In this document: positions 25,376-33,452 of the stretch, one piece after another
Numbering within the stretch: the first letter of the stretch is position 1
Layout: each line of letters starts with the position of its first letter
Source: Citrobacter europaeus
Lineage (GTDB): Bacteria > Pseudomonadota > Gammaproteobacteria > Enterobacterales > Enterobacteriaceae
Direction of reading: 5' to 3'
NCBI GenBank assembly: GCA_020099315.1
Contig: CP083650.1
Coordinates: forward strand, 2,728,001-2,792,000
Length of the DNA: 64,000 nt
Position numbers and translations under genes: made by a program
The notes under the pieces: model-generated
The model's database searches: none
What the model saw: only the letters and a program-made list of their open reading frames with translations
Told to the model about the DNA's origin: nothing

Positions 25376-25912
25376 TTACAAAAAGCCCAGCAATGAAAAG
25401 AAGAAGTAGCCGATCACGATAACAATCACCGGCAAAATATAGAGCGGGAAAATTTGCAAAAAAATCGTATGGTGCGGAACCACGATACGCGACTCAAGTT
25501 GCGCGCGCGATAAACCTTCACTGCCTTTTGCCTGTTCCAGAATCAACTGGTCCTCAACGCCCTCGCGTAAAAAACGCGCCTGACGACTCATTCTGGCACC
25601 GGAGTCCTGCAACGCCAGACCGATAAAAATCAGAATGAAAATCAGCCAAAAGACGAGATTCAGTCCACTTTGAAAATCGGGCGTCGGCGAGTTATACCAA
25701 AACACGTTAAGAAAAGGTGTGTTCACCCGCATCATGTCGATCATCACATGGGCAAAATCGAGCATGACTGCGTTAATTCCTTCCTGCTTTTCGCTGTGCG
25801 CATACATAAACTTCAGTACTGAAACCAGCGTTGAAATCAGCGCGGGAATGAAAACCACCCATCCCACCAGCCTTTTCAAGATGGCAATGCGTCCAGCTTG
25901 TTGATACGTCAT
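25376..25912 (-). CDS. yniB: Inner-membrane protein YniB
   Basis: A 178-residue predicted inner-membrane protein of unknown function; length and sequence match E. coli YniB. Three hydrophobic segments are visible: near residues 15-37 (WVVFIPALISTLVSVLKF), 85-105 (NLVFWLIFILIFIGLAL) and at the C terminus (FPLYILPVIVIVIGYFFF). The ATG at 25912 (MTYQQAG) is preferred to one at 25939 by homology. Confidence 0.88.
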   Translation of the reverse strand: MTYQQAGRIAILKRLVGWVVFIPALISTLVSVLKFMYAHSEKQEGINAVMLDFAHVMIDMMRVNTPFLNVFWYNSPTPDFQSGLNLVFWLIFILIFIGLALQDSGARMSRQARFLREGVEDQLILEQAKGSEGLSRAQLESRIVVPHHTIFLQIFPLYILPVIVIVIGYFFFSLLGFL

Positions 25913-26079
25913 GAGTTCCCCTTGATTAAGACGTGTCATTTTGGCCTAAGTTTACCCGTTGATTACCGTTTTCGCCTGATCTTTAAAGGCGGTATACTGC
26001 CGAATTAGCCATAATGAACGCTCAGAGCCCGTTCTGGCTGGCTCTTAATCCCTTTTATCACCGTACAGGAGAGGTTGTG

Positions 26080-26748
26080 ATGTCAACCCCGCGTCAGATT
26101 CTTGCTGCAATTTTCGATATGGATGGATTACTGGTCGATTCTGAACCGCTTTGGGACCAGGCTGAACTGGATGTGATAGCAAGTTTAGGCGTTGATATCT
26201 CCCGCCGCCATGAACTTCCCGATACCCTTGGTTTACGCATCGACATGGTGGTTGATTTGTGGTTTGCGCAGCAACCATGGAATGGTCCCTCACGTCAGGA
26301 AGTTACCGAGCGCATCATTACCCGGGCAATTGCGTTAGTAGAAGAAACAAAGCCGTTGCTGCCGGGCGTGCGTGAAGCCGTGGCGTTGTGCAAATCTCAG
26401 GGAATCAAAGTAGGACTGGCATCCGCCTCGCCGCTGCATATGCTGGAAAAAGTGCTGACCATGTTTGAGCTGCGCAGCAGCTTCGACGCACTGGCTTCTG
26501 CGGAAAAACTGCCCTACAGCAAACCGCACCCACAGGTTTATCTCGATTGCGCGGCGCTACTGGGTATCGATCCTTTAAACTGCGTAGCACTGGAAGACTC
26601 GGTAAACGGTATGATTGCTTCGAAAGCCGCCCGTATGCGTTCCGTCGTGGTGCCGGCGCATGAAAATCAGGACGATCCTCGCTTCGTTCTTGCCGACGTC
26701 AAACTGACCTCGCTCACCGAACTCACCGCCGCTCACCTGCGCGGCTAA
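26080..26748 (+). CDS. hxpB: Hexitol phosphatase (HAD superfamily; YniC)
   Basis: Phosphatase acting on 2-deoxyglucose-6-phosphate and hexitol phosphates in E. coli. The 222-residue protein has the HAD motifs FDMDGLL (motif I, first Asp at residue 13), LASASP (motif II), the Lys in SAEKLPYSKPHP (motif III) and ALEDSVNG (motif IV). ATG 26080 follows GGAGAGG and matches the E. coli start; the frame is open from 26014. It is followed by a terminator-like hairpin. Confidence 0.94.
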   Translation: MSTPRQILAAIFDMDGLLVDSEPLWDQAELDVIASLGVDISRRHELPDTLGLRIDMVVDLWFAQQPWNGPSRQEVTERIITRAIALVEETKPLLPGVREAVALCKSQGIKVGLASASPLHMLEKVLTMFELRSSFDALASAEKLPYSKPHPQVYLDCAALLGIDPLNCVALEDSVNGMIASKAARMRSVVVPAHENQDDPRFVLADVKLTSLTELTAAHLRG

Positions 26749-26756
26749 TCCTGTGA

Positions 26757-26778
26757 CGGGCAATGTTCGGATTGCCCG
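26757..26778 (+). terminator. Terminator-like hairpin after hxpB
   Basis: CGGGCAAT-GTTCGG-ATTGCCCG forms a perfect 8-bp stem nine bases after the stop codon; T-rich sequence follows after a short gap. Confidence 0.6.
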
Positions 26779-26797
26779 CCTTCCCTGCTTTTGATTT

Positions 26798-26816
26798 TTT
26801 AAAACATCGTTTCATT
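26798..26816. promoter_or_regulatory. KdgR-like operator upstream of the kduD homologue
   Basis: AAAACATCGTTTCATT (26801-26816) fits all 16 positions of the KdgR core RAAAYRNYRTTTYATT and lies 80 bases upstream of a KduD-family gene. KdgR represses pectin and hexuronate catabolic genes including kduD and kduI in enterobacteria. Motif and target agree. Confidence 0.65.
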
Positions 26817-26895
26817 TTCAATTGTATTTCTGTTTAACCTCTCCTATCCTTGCCCTACAGAGCAAGCGTTAATGGCATATATAGTTGAGGTAAAC

Positions 26896-27657
26896 ATGAT
26901 TCAGGAAGCTTTTCGTCTCGAGGGTAAAATCGCTATCGTCACAGGATGTGATACCGGCCTTGGGCAAGGTATGGCAGCGGCGCTGGCGGAAGCGGGCTGC
27001 GATATCGTCGGCGTGAATCGTAAAATACCGCATGAAACCGCAGAGATAATTAACGGCCTTGGTCGGCGCTTTATGGCCATTCAGGCCGACCTCAGCCAAC
27101 AGGATGCGCTCACCAACATTGTGACACAAGCGGTGGCGGCGTTTGGCCGGGTCGATATTCTGGTTAACAATGCGGGAACCATCCGCCGTCAGGATGCGCT
27201 GGACTTCAGCGAAAAGGATTGGGATGACGTGATGAACCTCAACATTAAATCCGTTTTCTTTCTGTCACAGGCCGTGGCGCGCCAGTTTCTGGCTCAGGGC
27301 AACGGCGGAAAAATCATTAACATTGCCTCAATGCTCTCTTTTCAGGGCGGTATCCGCGTACCATCCTATACCGCATCAAAAAGCGGCGTGCTGGGTATCA
27401 CCCGCCTGCTGGCTAATGAATGGGCGCCCCTGGGGATTAATGTTAATGCCATCGCTCCCGGCTATATGGCGACCAATAACACACAGCAGTTGCGCGAAGA
27501 CACTGAGCGTAATCAGGAGATTGTCGATCGTATTCCCGCCGGACGCTGGGGCACGCCAGATGACCTGAAAGGCCCGGTCGTTTTCCTCGCCAGTCCTGCC
27601 TCTGACTATATACATGGCTATACGCTGGCCGTGGATGGCGGTTGGCTGGCGCGGTAA
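26896..27657 (+). CDS. kduD: KduD-family short-chain dehydrogenase (2-dehydro-3-deoxy-D-gluconate 5-dehydrogenase)
   Basis: NAD-dependent Rossmann-fold enzyme of the SDR family. KduD interconverts 2,5-diketo-3-deoxygluconate and 2-keto-3-deoxygluconate in uronate breakdown. The 253-residue protein has the KduD length and close similarity: TGCDTGLGQGMA (cofactor loop), NNAG, catalytic Ser in IASMLS, YTASKSG (Tyr and Lys) and the C terminus AVDGGWLAR. ATG 26896 follows GAGGTAAAC; an upstream ATG at 26872 lacks support. E. coli has no gene here, so this is an extra or relocated copy. A KdgR-like box lies upstream. Confidence 0.88.
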   Translation: MIQEAFRLEGKIAIVTGCDTGLGQGMAAALAEAGCDIVGVNRKIPHETAEIINGLGRRFMAIQADLSQQDALTNIVTQAVAAFGRVDILVNNAGTIRRQDALDFSEKDWDDVMNLNIKSVFFLSQAVARQFLAQGNGGKIINIASMLSFQGGIRVPSYTASKSGVLGITRLLANEWAPLGINVNAIAPGYMATNNTQQLREDTERNQEIVDRIPAGRWGTPDDLKGPVVFLASPASDYIHGYTLAVDGGWLAR

Positions 27658-27720
27658 AGACGCACTTGTGACAAAGGGTTACAACGTCACCTCTTCCGCC
27701 TACTGTATAAAACCCCTATA

Positions 27721-27736
27721 CTGTATGAATCGACAG
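27721..27736. promoter_or_regulatory. LexA box of ydjM
   Basis: CTGTATGAATCGACAG is a full CTGT-N8-ACAG SOS box ending 16 bases before the ydjM start. A further half-site CTGTATAAAACC lies at 27703. ydjM is a known SOS gene in E. coli. Confidence 0.88.
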
Positions 27737-27752
27737 TTTATTGGGTTTTATC

Positions 27753-28340
27753 ATGACGGCGGAAGGTCACCTTCTTTTTTCTATTGCCTGTGCGGTATTT
27801 GCCAAGAATGCCGAGCTAACGCCCGTTCTTGCGCAGGGTGACTGGTGGCATATTGTTCCTTCAGCCATTTTAACGTGCCTGCTGCCGGATATCGATCATC
27901 CCAAATCCCTGCTGGGGCAGCGTCTGAAGTGGATATCAAAACCCATTGCCCGGGCATTTGGTCATCGCGGGTTTACGCATAGCCTGCTGGCAGTCTTTGC
28001 CCTGCTGGCCACGTTTTACCTGAAAGTCCCGGACACGTGGATAATACCGGCAGATGCCTTACAAGGTATGGTTCTTGGTTATCTCAGCCATATACTGGCC
28101 GATATGCTAACCCCGGCGGGCGTTCCTCTGCTTTGGCCATGCCGCTGGCGTTTTCGTCTGCCGATCCTCGTGCCGCAGAAAGGTAATCAACTGGAGCGGT
28201 TTCTGTGCATGGCGCTGTTCGCATGGGCAATCTGGATGCCGCAGACCGTACAAGAGAACAGTGCGGTGCGCTGGTCATCACAGATGATAAATACGCTGCA
28301 AATGCAGTTTAATCGTTTTATAACGCACCAGGTTGACTAA
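27753..28340 (+). CDS. ydjM: SOS-induced inner-membrane protein YdjM (metal-dependent hydrolase-like)
   Basis: A 195-residue membrane protein of the YdjM/YbcI (DUF457) family; function unknown, linked to the SOS response in E. coli. Hydrophobic segments lie near residues 5-20, 30-45, 75-95, 105-120 and 155-170. Conserved polar motifs LLPDIDHPKS and FGHRGFTHSLL carry His/Asp residues typical of this family. ATG 27753 (MTAEGHLLFS) agrees with E. coli. The LexA box sits in its leader. Confidence 0.92.
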   Translation: MTAEGHLLFSIACAVFAKNAELTPVLAQGDWWHIVPSAILTCLLPDIDHPKSLLGQRLKWISKPIARAFGHRGFTHSLLAVFALLATFYLKVPDTWIIPADALQGMVLGYLSHILADMLTPAGVPLLWPCRWRFRLPILVPQKGNQLERFLCMALFAWAIWMPQTVQENSAVRWSSQMINTLQMQFNRFITHQVD

Positions 28341-28475
28341 TTAATCAGCCAAAAAGTCATTTTTGGCATAAACAATTCCATTTGAATATAAGAGGCAAGT
28401 CACAGTTCTGCTAATCTTGCGCCAACAGAATCACCTTTAAACGGTGATACGCATAATAAGATCAGGAGAACGGGG

Positions 28476-29867
28476 ATGAACTTTCCATTAATCGCGAACA
28501 TTATCGTGTTCGTAGTGCTGCTGTTGCTGCTGGCGCAAGCCCGTCACAAACAGTGGAGTCTGGCAAAAAAAGTACTGGTCGGTCTGGTCATGGGTGTCGT
28601 GTTTGGCCTCGCCCTGCACACCATTTATGGCTCCGACAGCCAGGTTCTTAAAGATTCCGTACAGTGGTTCAACATTGTCGGCAACGGTTATGTCCAACTG
28701 CTGCAGATGATTGTCATGCCGCTGGTGTTTGCGTCTATTCTCAGCGCCGTCGCACGTCTGCACAACGCCTCTCAATTAGGTAAAATCAGCTTCCTGACCA
28801 TCGGCACCCTGCTGTTTACCACGCTGATTGCCGCGCTGGTAGGGGTTCTGGTGACCAACCTGTTCGGCCTGACCGCCGAAGGTCTGGTTCAAGGTGGCGC
28901 CGAAACTGCACGCCTGAATGCGATTGAAACCAACTACGTTGGCAAAGTGGCTGACCTCAGCGTTCCGCAACTGGTGTTATCCTTTATCCCGAAAAACCCG
29001 TTTGCCGACCTGACAGGTGCTAACCCGACGTCGATTATCAGCGTGGTTATCTTCGCTGCATTCCTGGGTGTTGCCGCGCTGAAGCTGCTGAAAGATGATG
29101 CACCAAAAGGCGAGCGCGTTCTGGTCGCTATCGATACCCTGCAAAGCTGGGTGATGAAGCTGGTTCGTCTGGTGATGCAATTGACTCCGTACGGCGTTCT
29201 GGCGCTGATGACCAAAGTGGTTGCAGGCTCCAACCTGCAGGACATTATTAAGCTGGGTAGCTTCGTCGTGGCCTCTTATCTCGGTCTGGGCATCATGTTC
29301 GTGGTTCACGGGATCCTGCTGGGTATTAACGGCGTTAGCCCGCTGAAATACTTCCGTAAGGTGTGGCCGGTACTGACTTTCGCCTTCACCAGCCGTTCCA
29401 GCGCAGCCTCAATTCCGTTGAACGTTGAAGCGCAAACCCGTCGTCTGGGCGTGCCTGAATCGATCGCCTCTTTCGCCGCCTCTTTTGGCGCCACGATTGG
29501 TCAGAACGGTTGTGCGGGCCTGTACCCGGCAATGCTGGCAGTAATGGTCGCGCCGACCGTCGGAATCAACCCGCTGGACCCAATGTGGATTGCCACGCTG
29601 GTCGGTATCGTGACCGTGAGTTCCGCAGGCGTTGCGGGTGTCGGTGGCGGAGCAACGTTTGCCGCGCTGATCGTCCTGCCTGCTATGGGTCTGCCGGTCA
29701 CGCTGGTTGCGCTGCTGATCTCCGTTGAGCCGCTGATCGATATGGGTCGTACTGCGCTGAACGTAAGCGGTTCTATGACCGCCGGTACGCTGACCAGCCA
29801 ATGGCTGAAGCAGACCGATAAAACGATTCTGGACAGCGACGATAACGCCGAACTGGCGCATCGCTAA
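28476..29867 (+). CDS. tcyP: L-cystine/sulfocysteine:cation symporter
   Basis: Inner-membrane symporter of the dicarboxylate/amino acid:cation (DAACS) family, formerly YdjN, that imports cystine, S-sulfocysteine and related compounds in E. coli. The 463-residue protein keeps the E. coli length, hydrophobic helices throughout, the FTSRSSAASIPLNVEAQ hairpin-loop motif and GQNGCAGLYPAMLAVM. A ribosome site GATCAGGAG precedes ATG 28476. A strong terminator follows. ydjO, found downstream in some E. coli, is absent. Confidence 0.95.
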   Translation: MNFPLIANIIVFVVLLLLLAQARHKQWSLAKKVLVGLVMGVVFGLALHTIYGSDSQVLKDSVQWFNIVGNGYVQLLQMIVMPLVFASILSAVARLHNASQLGKISFLTIGTLLFTTLIAALVGVLVTNLFGLTAEGLVQGGAETARLNAIETNYVGKVADLSVPQLVLSFIPKNPFADLTGANPTSIISVVIFAAFLGVAALKLLKDDAPKGERVLVAIDTLQSWVMKLVRLVMQLTPYGVLALMTKVVAGSNLQDIIKLGSFVVASYLGLGIMFVVHGILLGINGVSPLKYFRKVWPVLTFAFTSRSSAASIPLNVEAQTRRLGVPESIASFAASFGATIGQNGCAGLYPAMLAVMVAPTVGINPLDPMWIATLVGIVTVSSAGVAGVGGGATFAALIVLPAMGLPVTLVALLISVEPLIDMGRTALNVSGSMTAGTLTSQWLKQTDKTILDSDDNAELAHR

Positions 29868-29886
29868 GCCTGTTAGTTGAAAAACA

Positions 29887-29925
29887 AAAAACCGCCGGAG
29901 TGTCATGCTCCGGCGGTTTTTTTTA
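29887..29925. terminator. Bidirectional terminator between tcyP and cedA
   Basis: AAACCGCCGGAG-TGTCATG-CTCCGGCGGTTT forms a 12-bp stem flanked by an A run on the left and an eight-T run on the right, between convergent genes; it can serve both. Confidence 0.95.
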
Positions 29926-29931
29926 TATCCA

Positions 29932-30171
29932 TTAATCGCTCAGTTCATTTTCCTGACGAACCTGATTAGCCCAGCGTTGCGCTGATTCCGGGACCGTAAA
30001 TGCAGGCGAACGTTGAAACGCCTCCCCCATTAAGACAAAAGCGACATATTTTCCGCGCAGTATCCATACGTCACGAAACGCATCCATTTTAACCGCATGC
30101 TCTGGTGGGGCTGGCTCCACGCGAGGAACATAGCTGATAACCGGACGATTTTGTTGGCGAAGAGGTTTCAT
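29932..30171 (-). CDS. cedA: Cell division activator CedA
   Basis: Small DNA- and RNA-polymerase-binding protein that restores division in dnaA(cos) cells when over-produced in E. coli. The 79-residue product from ATG 30171 (MKPLRQQNRPVISYVPR) matches E. coli CedA (80 residues), with the conserved FRDVWILRGKYVAFVLMGE and PAFTVPESAQRWANQ. A TTG at 30195 would add eight residues with no support. It is divergent from katE. Confidence 0.92.
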   Translation of the reverse strand: MKPLRQQNRPVISYVPRVEPAPPEHAVKMDAFRDVWILRGKYVAFVLMGEAFQRSPAFTVPESAQRWANQVRQENELSD

Positions 30172-30322
30172 AATCAGTTGCTTCACTAAAGACAAATTCT
30201 AAAAATCAGAAAACTGCTATCTTAGCCGATTTTGCCTCCTGACGTCCTGCCTTGCGTGCGCTGTTTGCCTGGTTCATCGCGCTTTACACCATCGGTCTGT
30301 TCCTGCGCCACTGAGTGAGTGG

Positions 30323-30330
30323 TCTATAGT
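30323..30330 (+). promoter_or_regulatory. Candidate -10 element of katE
   Basis: CTATAGTT resembles the extended -10 (CTATACT-like) element favoured by sigma S, which is known to drive katE in E. coli. It is 58 bases before the start codon; no clear -35 box is seen, as is usual for sigma-S promoters. Confidence 0.5.
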
Positions 30331-30387
30331 TAAAGCTTTTGACGGCAACAACGACCCTTTAAGCGATGAAAGCAGGAGAAGAGTTTA

Positions 30388-32646
30388 ATGTCACAGAATG
30401 ATAAGCACCCACTCCATCACTCAGCGCCGGTTCATGATGCCAGCGAATCCCAGCCAGGACTTGACTCACTGGCGCCAGCAGACGGTTCACATCGGCCAGC
30501 GCCTGAACCCACGCCACCAGGCATGCAGCCCACTACGTCCGGCAGCTTAAAAGCGCCTGACGTCACAAGTGACAAACTCAACGCGCTGGAGAGTTTTCGC
30601 AAAGGAAGCGAGGATTTTGCCCTGACCACCAATCAGGGCGTGCGCATTGCGGATGATCAAAACTCTCTGCGCGCCGGAAACCGTGGGCCCACCCTGCTGG
30701 AAGACTTCATCCTGCGGGAAAAAATCACCCACTTTGATCACGAACGCATCCCTGAGCGGATCGTACATGCCCGAGGTTCTGCCGCTCACGGTTACTTTCA
30801 GCCCTATGCCAGCCTCAGCGCAACGACGAAAGCGGACTTTCTGAGTGATGAAAATAAAATCACACCGGTTTTTGTACGTTTTTCTACGGTTCAGGGCGGC
30901 GCAGGCTCCGCGGATACAGTCAGAGATATTCGGGGGTTTGCGACCAAGTTTTACACTGAAGAGGGCATTTTCGATCTGGTGGGAAACAACACGCCTGTCT
31001 TCTTTATTCAGGATGCCCATAAATTCCCGGATTTCGTCCATGCGGTTAAACCGGAGCCGCATTGGGCTATCCCGCAGGGACAAAGCGCACATGATACCTT
31101 TTGGGATTATGTCTCATTACAGCCGGAAACGTTGCACAACGTCATGTGGGCAATGTCCGACCGGGGTATCCCACGCAGCTATCGCACGATGGAAGGCTTT
31201 GGCATCCACACATTCCGGTTAATCAATGCGCAAGGGAAAGCCACCTTTGTCCGATTCCACTGGAAACCGCTGGCAGGCAAAGCGTCGCTGGTATGGGATG
31301 AAGCGCAAAAACTTACCGGTCGGGATCCCGATTTTCATCGTCGCGATCTGTGGGAAGCTATCGAAGCGGGCGATTATCCGGAATATGAACTGGGGCTACA
31401 GTTGATTCCCGAAGAAGACGAATTTAAGTTCGATTTTGACCTGCTCGATCCGACCAAGCTGATCCCGGAAGAGCTGGTTCCGGTGCAACGCGTCGGTAAA
31501 ATGGTGCTGAACCGCAATCCGGATAATTTCTTTGCTGAAAATGAGCAAGTCGCGTTTCATCCCGGACACATCGTCCCCGGCATCGACTTTACCAACGATC
31601 CCCTGCTACAGGGCCGCTTGTTCTCCTATACCGATACCCAAATCAGTCGCCTTGGCGGGCCAAACTTCCATGAAATCCCGATCAATCGCCCAACCTGTCC
31701 GTACCATAATTTCCAGCGTGACGGCATGCATCGTATGGACATCGATACCAATCCTGCCAACTATGAACCGAACTCTATCAATGATAACTGGCCGCGCGAA
31801 ACGCCGCCGGGACCAAAACGCGGTGGATTCGAGTCGTATCAGGAACGTATTGAAGGAAACAAAATCCGCGAACGCAGCCCCTCTTTTGGCGAATACTATG
31901 CGCAGCCTCGCCTGTTCTGGCTAAGTCAGACGCCAATTGAACAGCAGCATATTATCGGTGGATTCAGTTTTGAACTCAGTAAAGTTACGCGCCCCTATAT
32001 TCGTGAAAGAGTGGTCGAACAGTTAGCTCATATTGATACGTCCCTCGCCAAAGCGGTTGCCGATAATCTCGGTTTTGAGCTAACCAAGGAGCAGACCAAC
32101 ATTGCGCCGCCGCCCAACGTCAACGGTTTGAAAAATGCACCGTCACTCAGTTTATATGCGAGTTCGCAGGGAGAGATTAAGGGCCGAGTGGTCGCCATCC
32201 TACTGAATGACCAGGTGAAATCGAGCGACCTGCTCGCCATCATGCAAGCCCTACAGGCTAAAGGCGTACATGCCAAATTGCTCTATTCCCGAATGGGTAA
32301 TGTGGTTGCCGATGATGGTTCTGCCCTGACGATCGCCGGTACTTTTGCGGGTTCGCCATCCCTGACGGTCGATGCGGTTATCGTTCCGTGTGGCAATCTC
32401 GCGGATATCGTTACGAACGGTGATGCCCGATATTACTTACTCGAAGCGTATAAACACTTAAAACCTATCGCCCTGGCTGGCGATGCTCGTCAGTTTAAAG
32501 CAACGTTGAATATCAAAAATGAAGGAGAGGAAGGCGTGGTTGAAGCGGACAGTGCAAACGCACAGTTTATGGATACCCTGCTGACGCTGATGACCGCGCA
32601 CCGCGTCTGGTCACGCGCCGGAAAAATAGACACGATTCCTGCCTAA
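30388..32646 (+). CDS. katE: Catalase HPII, monofunctional large-subunit
   Basis: Haem d catalase of stationary phase that converts hydrogen peroxide to water and oxygen; tetrameric, cytoplasmic. The 752-residue protein matches E. coli KatE (753). The catalytic His127 lies in RIPERIVHARGSAAHGYF, the distal Asn in the NTPVFFIQDAHKFPDF segment and the haem-ligating Tyr in LFSYTDTQISRLG. The extended N-terminal arm (1-100) and C-terminal flavodoxin-like domain (about 600-752) are present. A ribosome site AGGAGAAG precedes the ATG. Confidence 0.97.
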   Translation: MSQNDKHPLHHSAPVHDASESQPGLDSLAPADGSHRPAPEPTPPGMQPTTSGSLKAPDVTSDKLNALESFRKGSEDFALTTNQGVRIADDQNSLRAGNRGPTLLEDFILREKITHFDHERIPERIVHARGSAAHGYFQPYASLSATTKADFLSDENKITPVFVRFSTVQGGAGSADTVRDIRGFATKFYTEEGIFDLVGNNTPVFFIQDAHKFPDFVHAVKPEPHWAIPQGQSAHDTFWDYVSLQPETLHNVMWAMSDRGIPRSYRTMEGFGIHTFRLINAQGKATFVRFHWKPLAGKASLVWDEAQKLTGRDPDFHRRDLWEAIEAGDYPEYELGLQLIPEEDEFKFDFDLLDPTKLIPEELVPVQRVGKMVLNRNPDNFFAENEQVAFHPGHIVPGIDFTNDPLLQGRLFSYTDTQISRLGGPNFHEIPINRPTCPYHNFQRDGMHRMDIDTNPANYEPNSINDNWPRETPPGPKRGGFESYQERIEGNKIRERSPSFGEYYAQPRLFWLSQTPIEQQHIIGGFSFELSKVTRPYIRERVVEQLAHIDTSLAKAVADNLGFELTKEQTNIAPPPNVNGLKNAPSLSLYASSQGEIKGRVVAILLNDQVKSSDLLAIMQALQAKGVHAKLLYSRMGNVVADDGSALTIAGTFAGSPSLTVDAVIVPCGNLADIVTNGDARYYLLEAYKHLKPIALAGDARQFKATLNIKNEGEEGVVEADSANAQFMDTLLTLMTAHRVWSRAGKIDTIPA

Positions 32647-32681
32647 AAAATGCGGCGCATTAAGCGCCGCAAACTCAGGAA

Positions 32682-33440
32682 TTACACGTTCAGAAAACTG
32701 CCAAGACGATAACCGCGCTCCGCAATAGCATATTTCAGTGACGAAGACGTCAGCACGTCGAGCTCAGTTAAGCGGGGGTAACAGTAGGCACTTTGACGAA
32801 TAATGTCATCGATAAAGGCCGGGTGACACATCACTTCCAGCGAGGACTCTCCCCGGTCTGCTGACGCGTCAAGCGTTTGCAAAAACAGGGTTTCAGAAAT
32901 CGCCTCGCCGTAAAACTCGCTGCTGAATCCCTGGGAAGTCCGTAACGTCTGTGGAAAGTCAGACGCCTGGAATACCGCCTGACGATCGATCCGTAACGCA
33001 ATCCCTTTTTGGGCAGCAAACCCGGCCACTATAGGGAAAATCTGCGGGAACATATGCACGTGGTGATGGCTATCCAGATGCGTCGGCTCCCGCCCGAACA
33101 GGTCAATAAAACGCTGATACTGCGCGGCCAGCTCCTGAGAAATTTCATCCAGCGGTAAGATGTCTTCTTCAGCCATCTGCCAGATCCATTTCCCCAGTAA
33201 TCCGTCACGAGTAAGACCAGGCATTGCCGTCAACGGCCTGCCCAGCGTCAGAACAAAATGCATGCCGACGGCAAGTTCCGATATGTCGCGACTCAGCTGT
33301 ACCGCATGGTCAATTGCCGCGCCGTTAACCAGTGCCGTCGTCGAGGTGACAACGCCATTGCGGCAGGCTTCAACAATGCCGTAGTTTTGTCCTTTACTCA
33401 GGCCAAAATCATCCGCATTTACAATCAGTACGCGTTCCAT
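32682..33440 (-). CDS. chbG: Chitooligosaccharide deacetylase ChbG
   Basis: Removes one acetyl group from chitobiose 6-phosphate and chitotriose 6-phosphate, which makes the inducer for ChbR and the substrate for ChbF. The 252-residue YdjC-family protein has the metal-binding motifs IVNADDFGLS near the N terminus and THLDSHHHVHMFP (about 119-131). It is the last gene of the chb operon, 12 bases after chbF. E. coli ChbG has 249 residues. Confidence 0.95.
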   Translation of the reverse strand: MERVLIVNADDFGLSKGQNYGIVEACRNGVVTSTTALVNGAAIDHAVQLSRDISELAVGMHFVLTLGRPLTAMPGLTRDGLLGKWIWQMAEEDILPLDEISQELAAQYQRFIDLFGREPTHLDSHHHVHMFPQIFPIVAGFAAQKGIALRIDRQAVFQASDFPQTLRTSQGFSSEFYGEAISETLFLQTLDASADRGESSLEVMCHPAFIDDIIRQSAYCYPRLTELDVLTSSSLKYAIAERGYRLGSFLNV

Positions 33441-33452
33441 AGCCGACCTCAG

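Noticed and set aside
30432..31092. Minus-strand frames over the katE 5' part
   Set aside because: They overlap the conserved catalase active-site codons and have no independent support.
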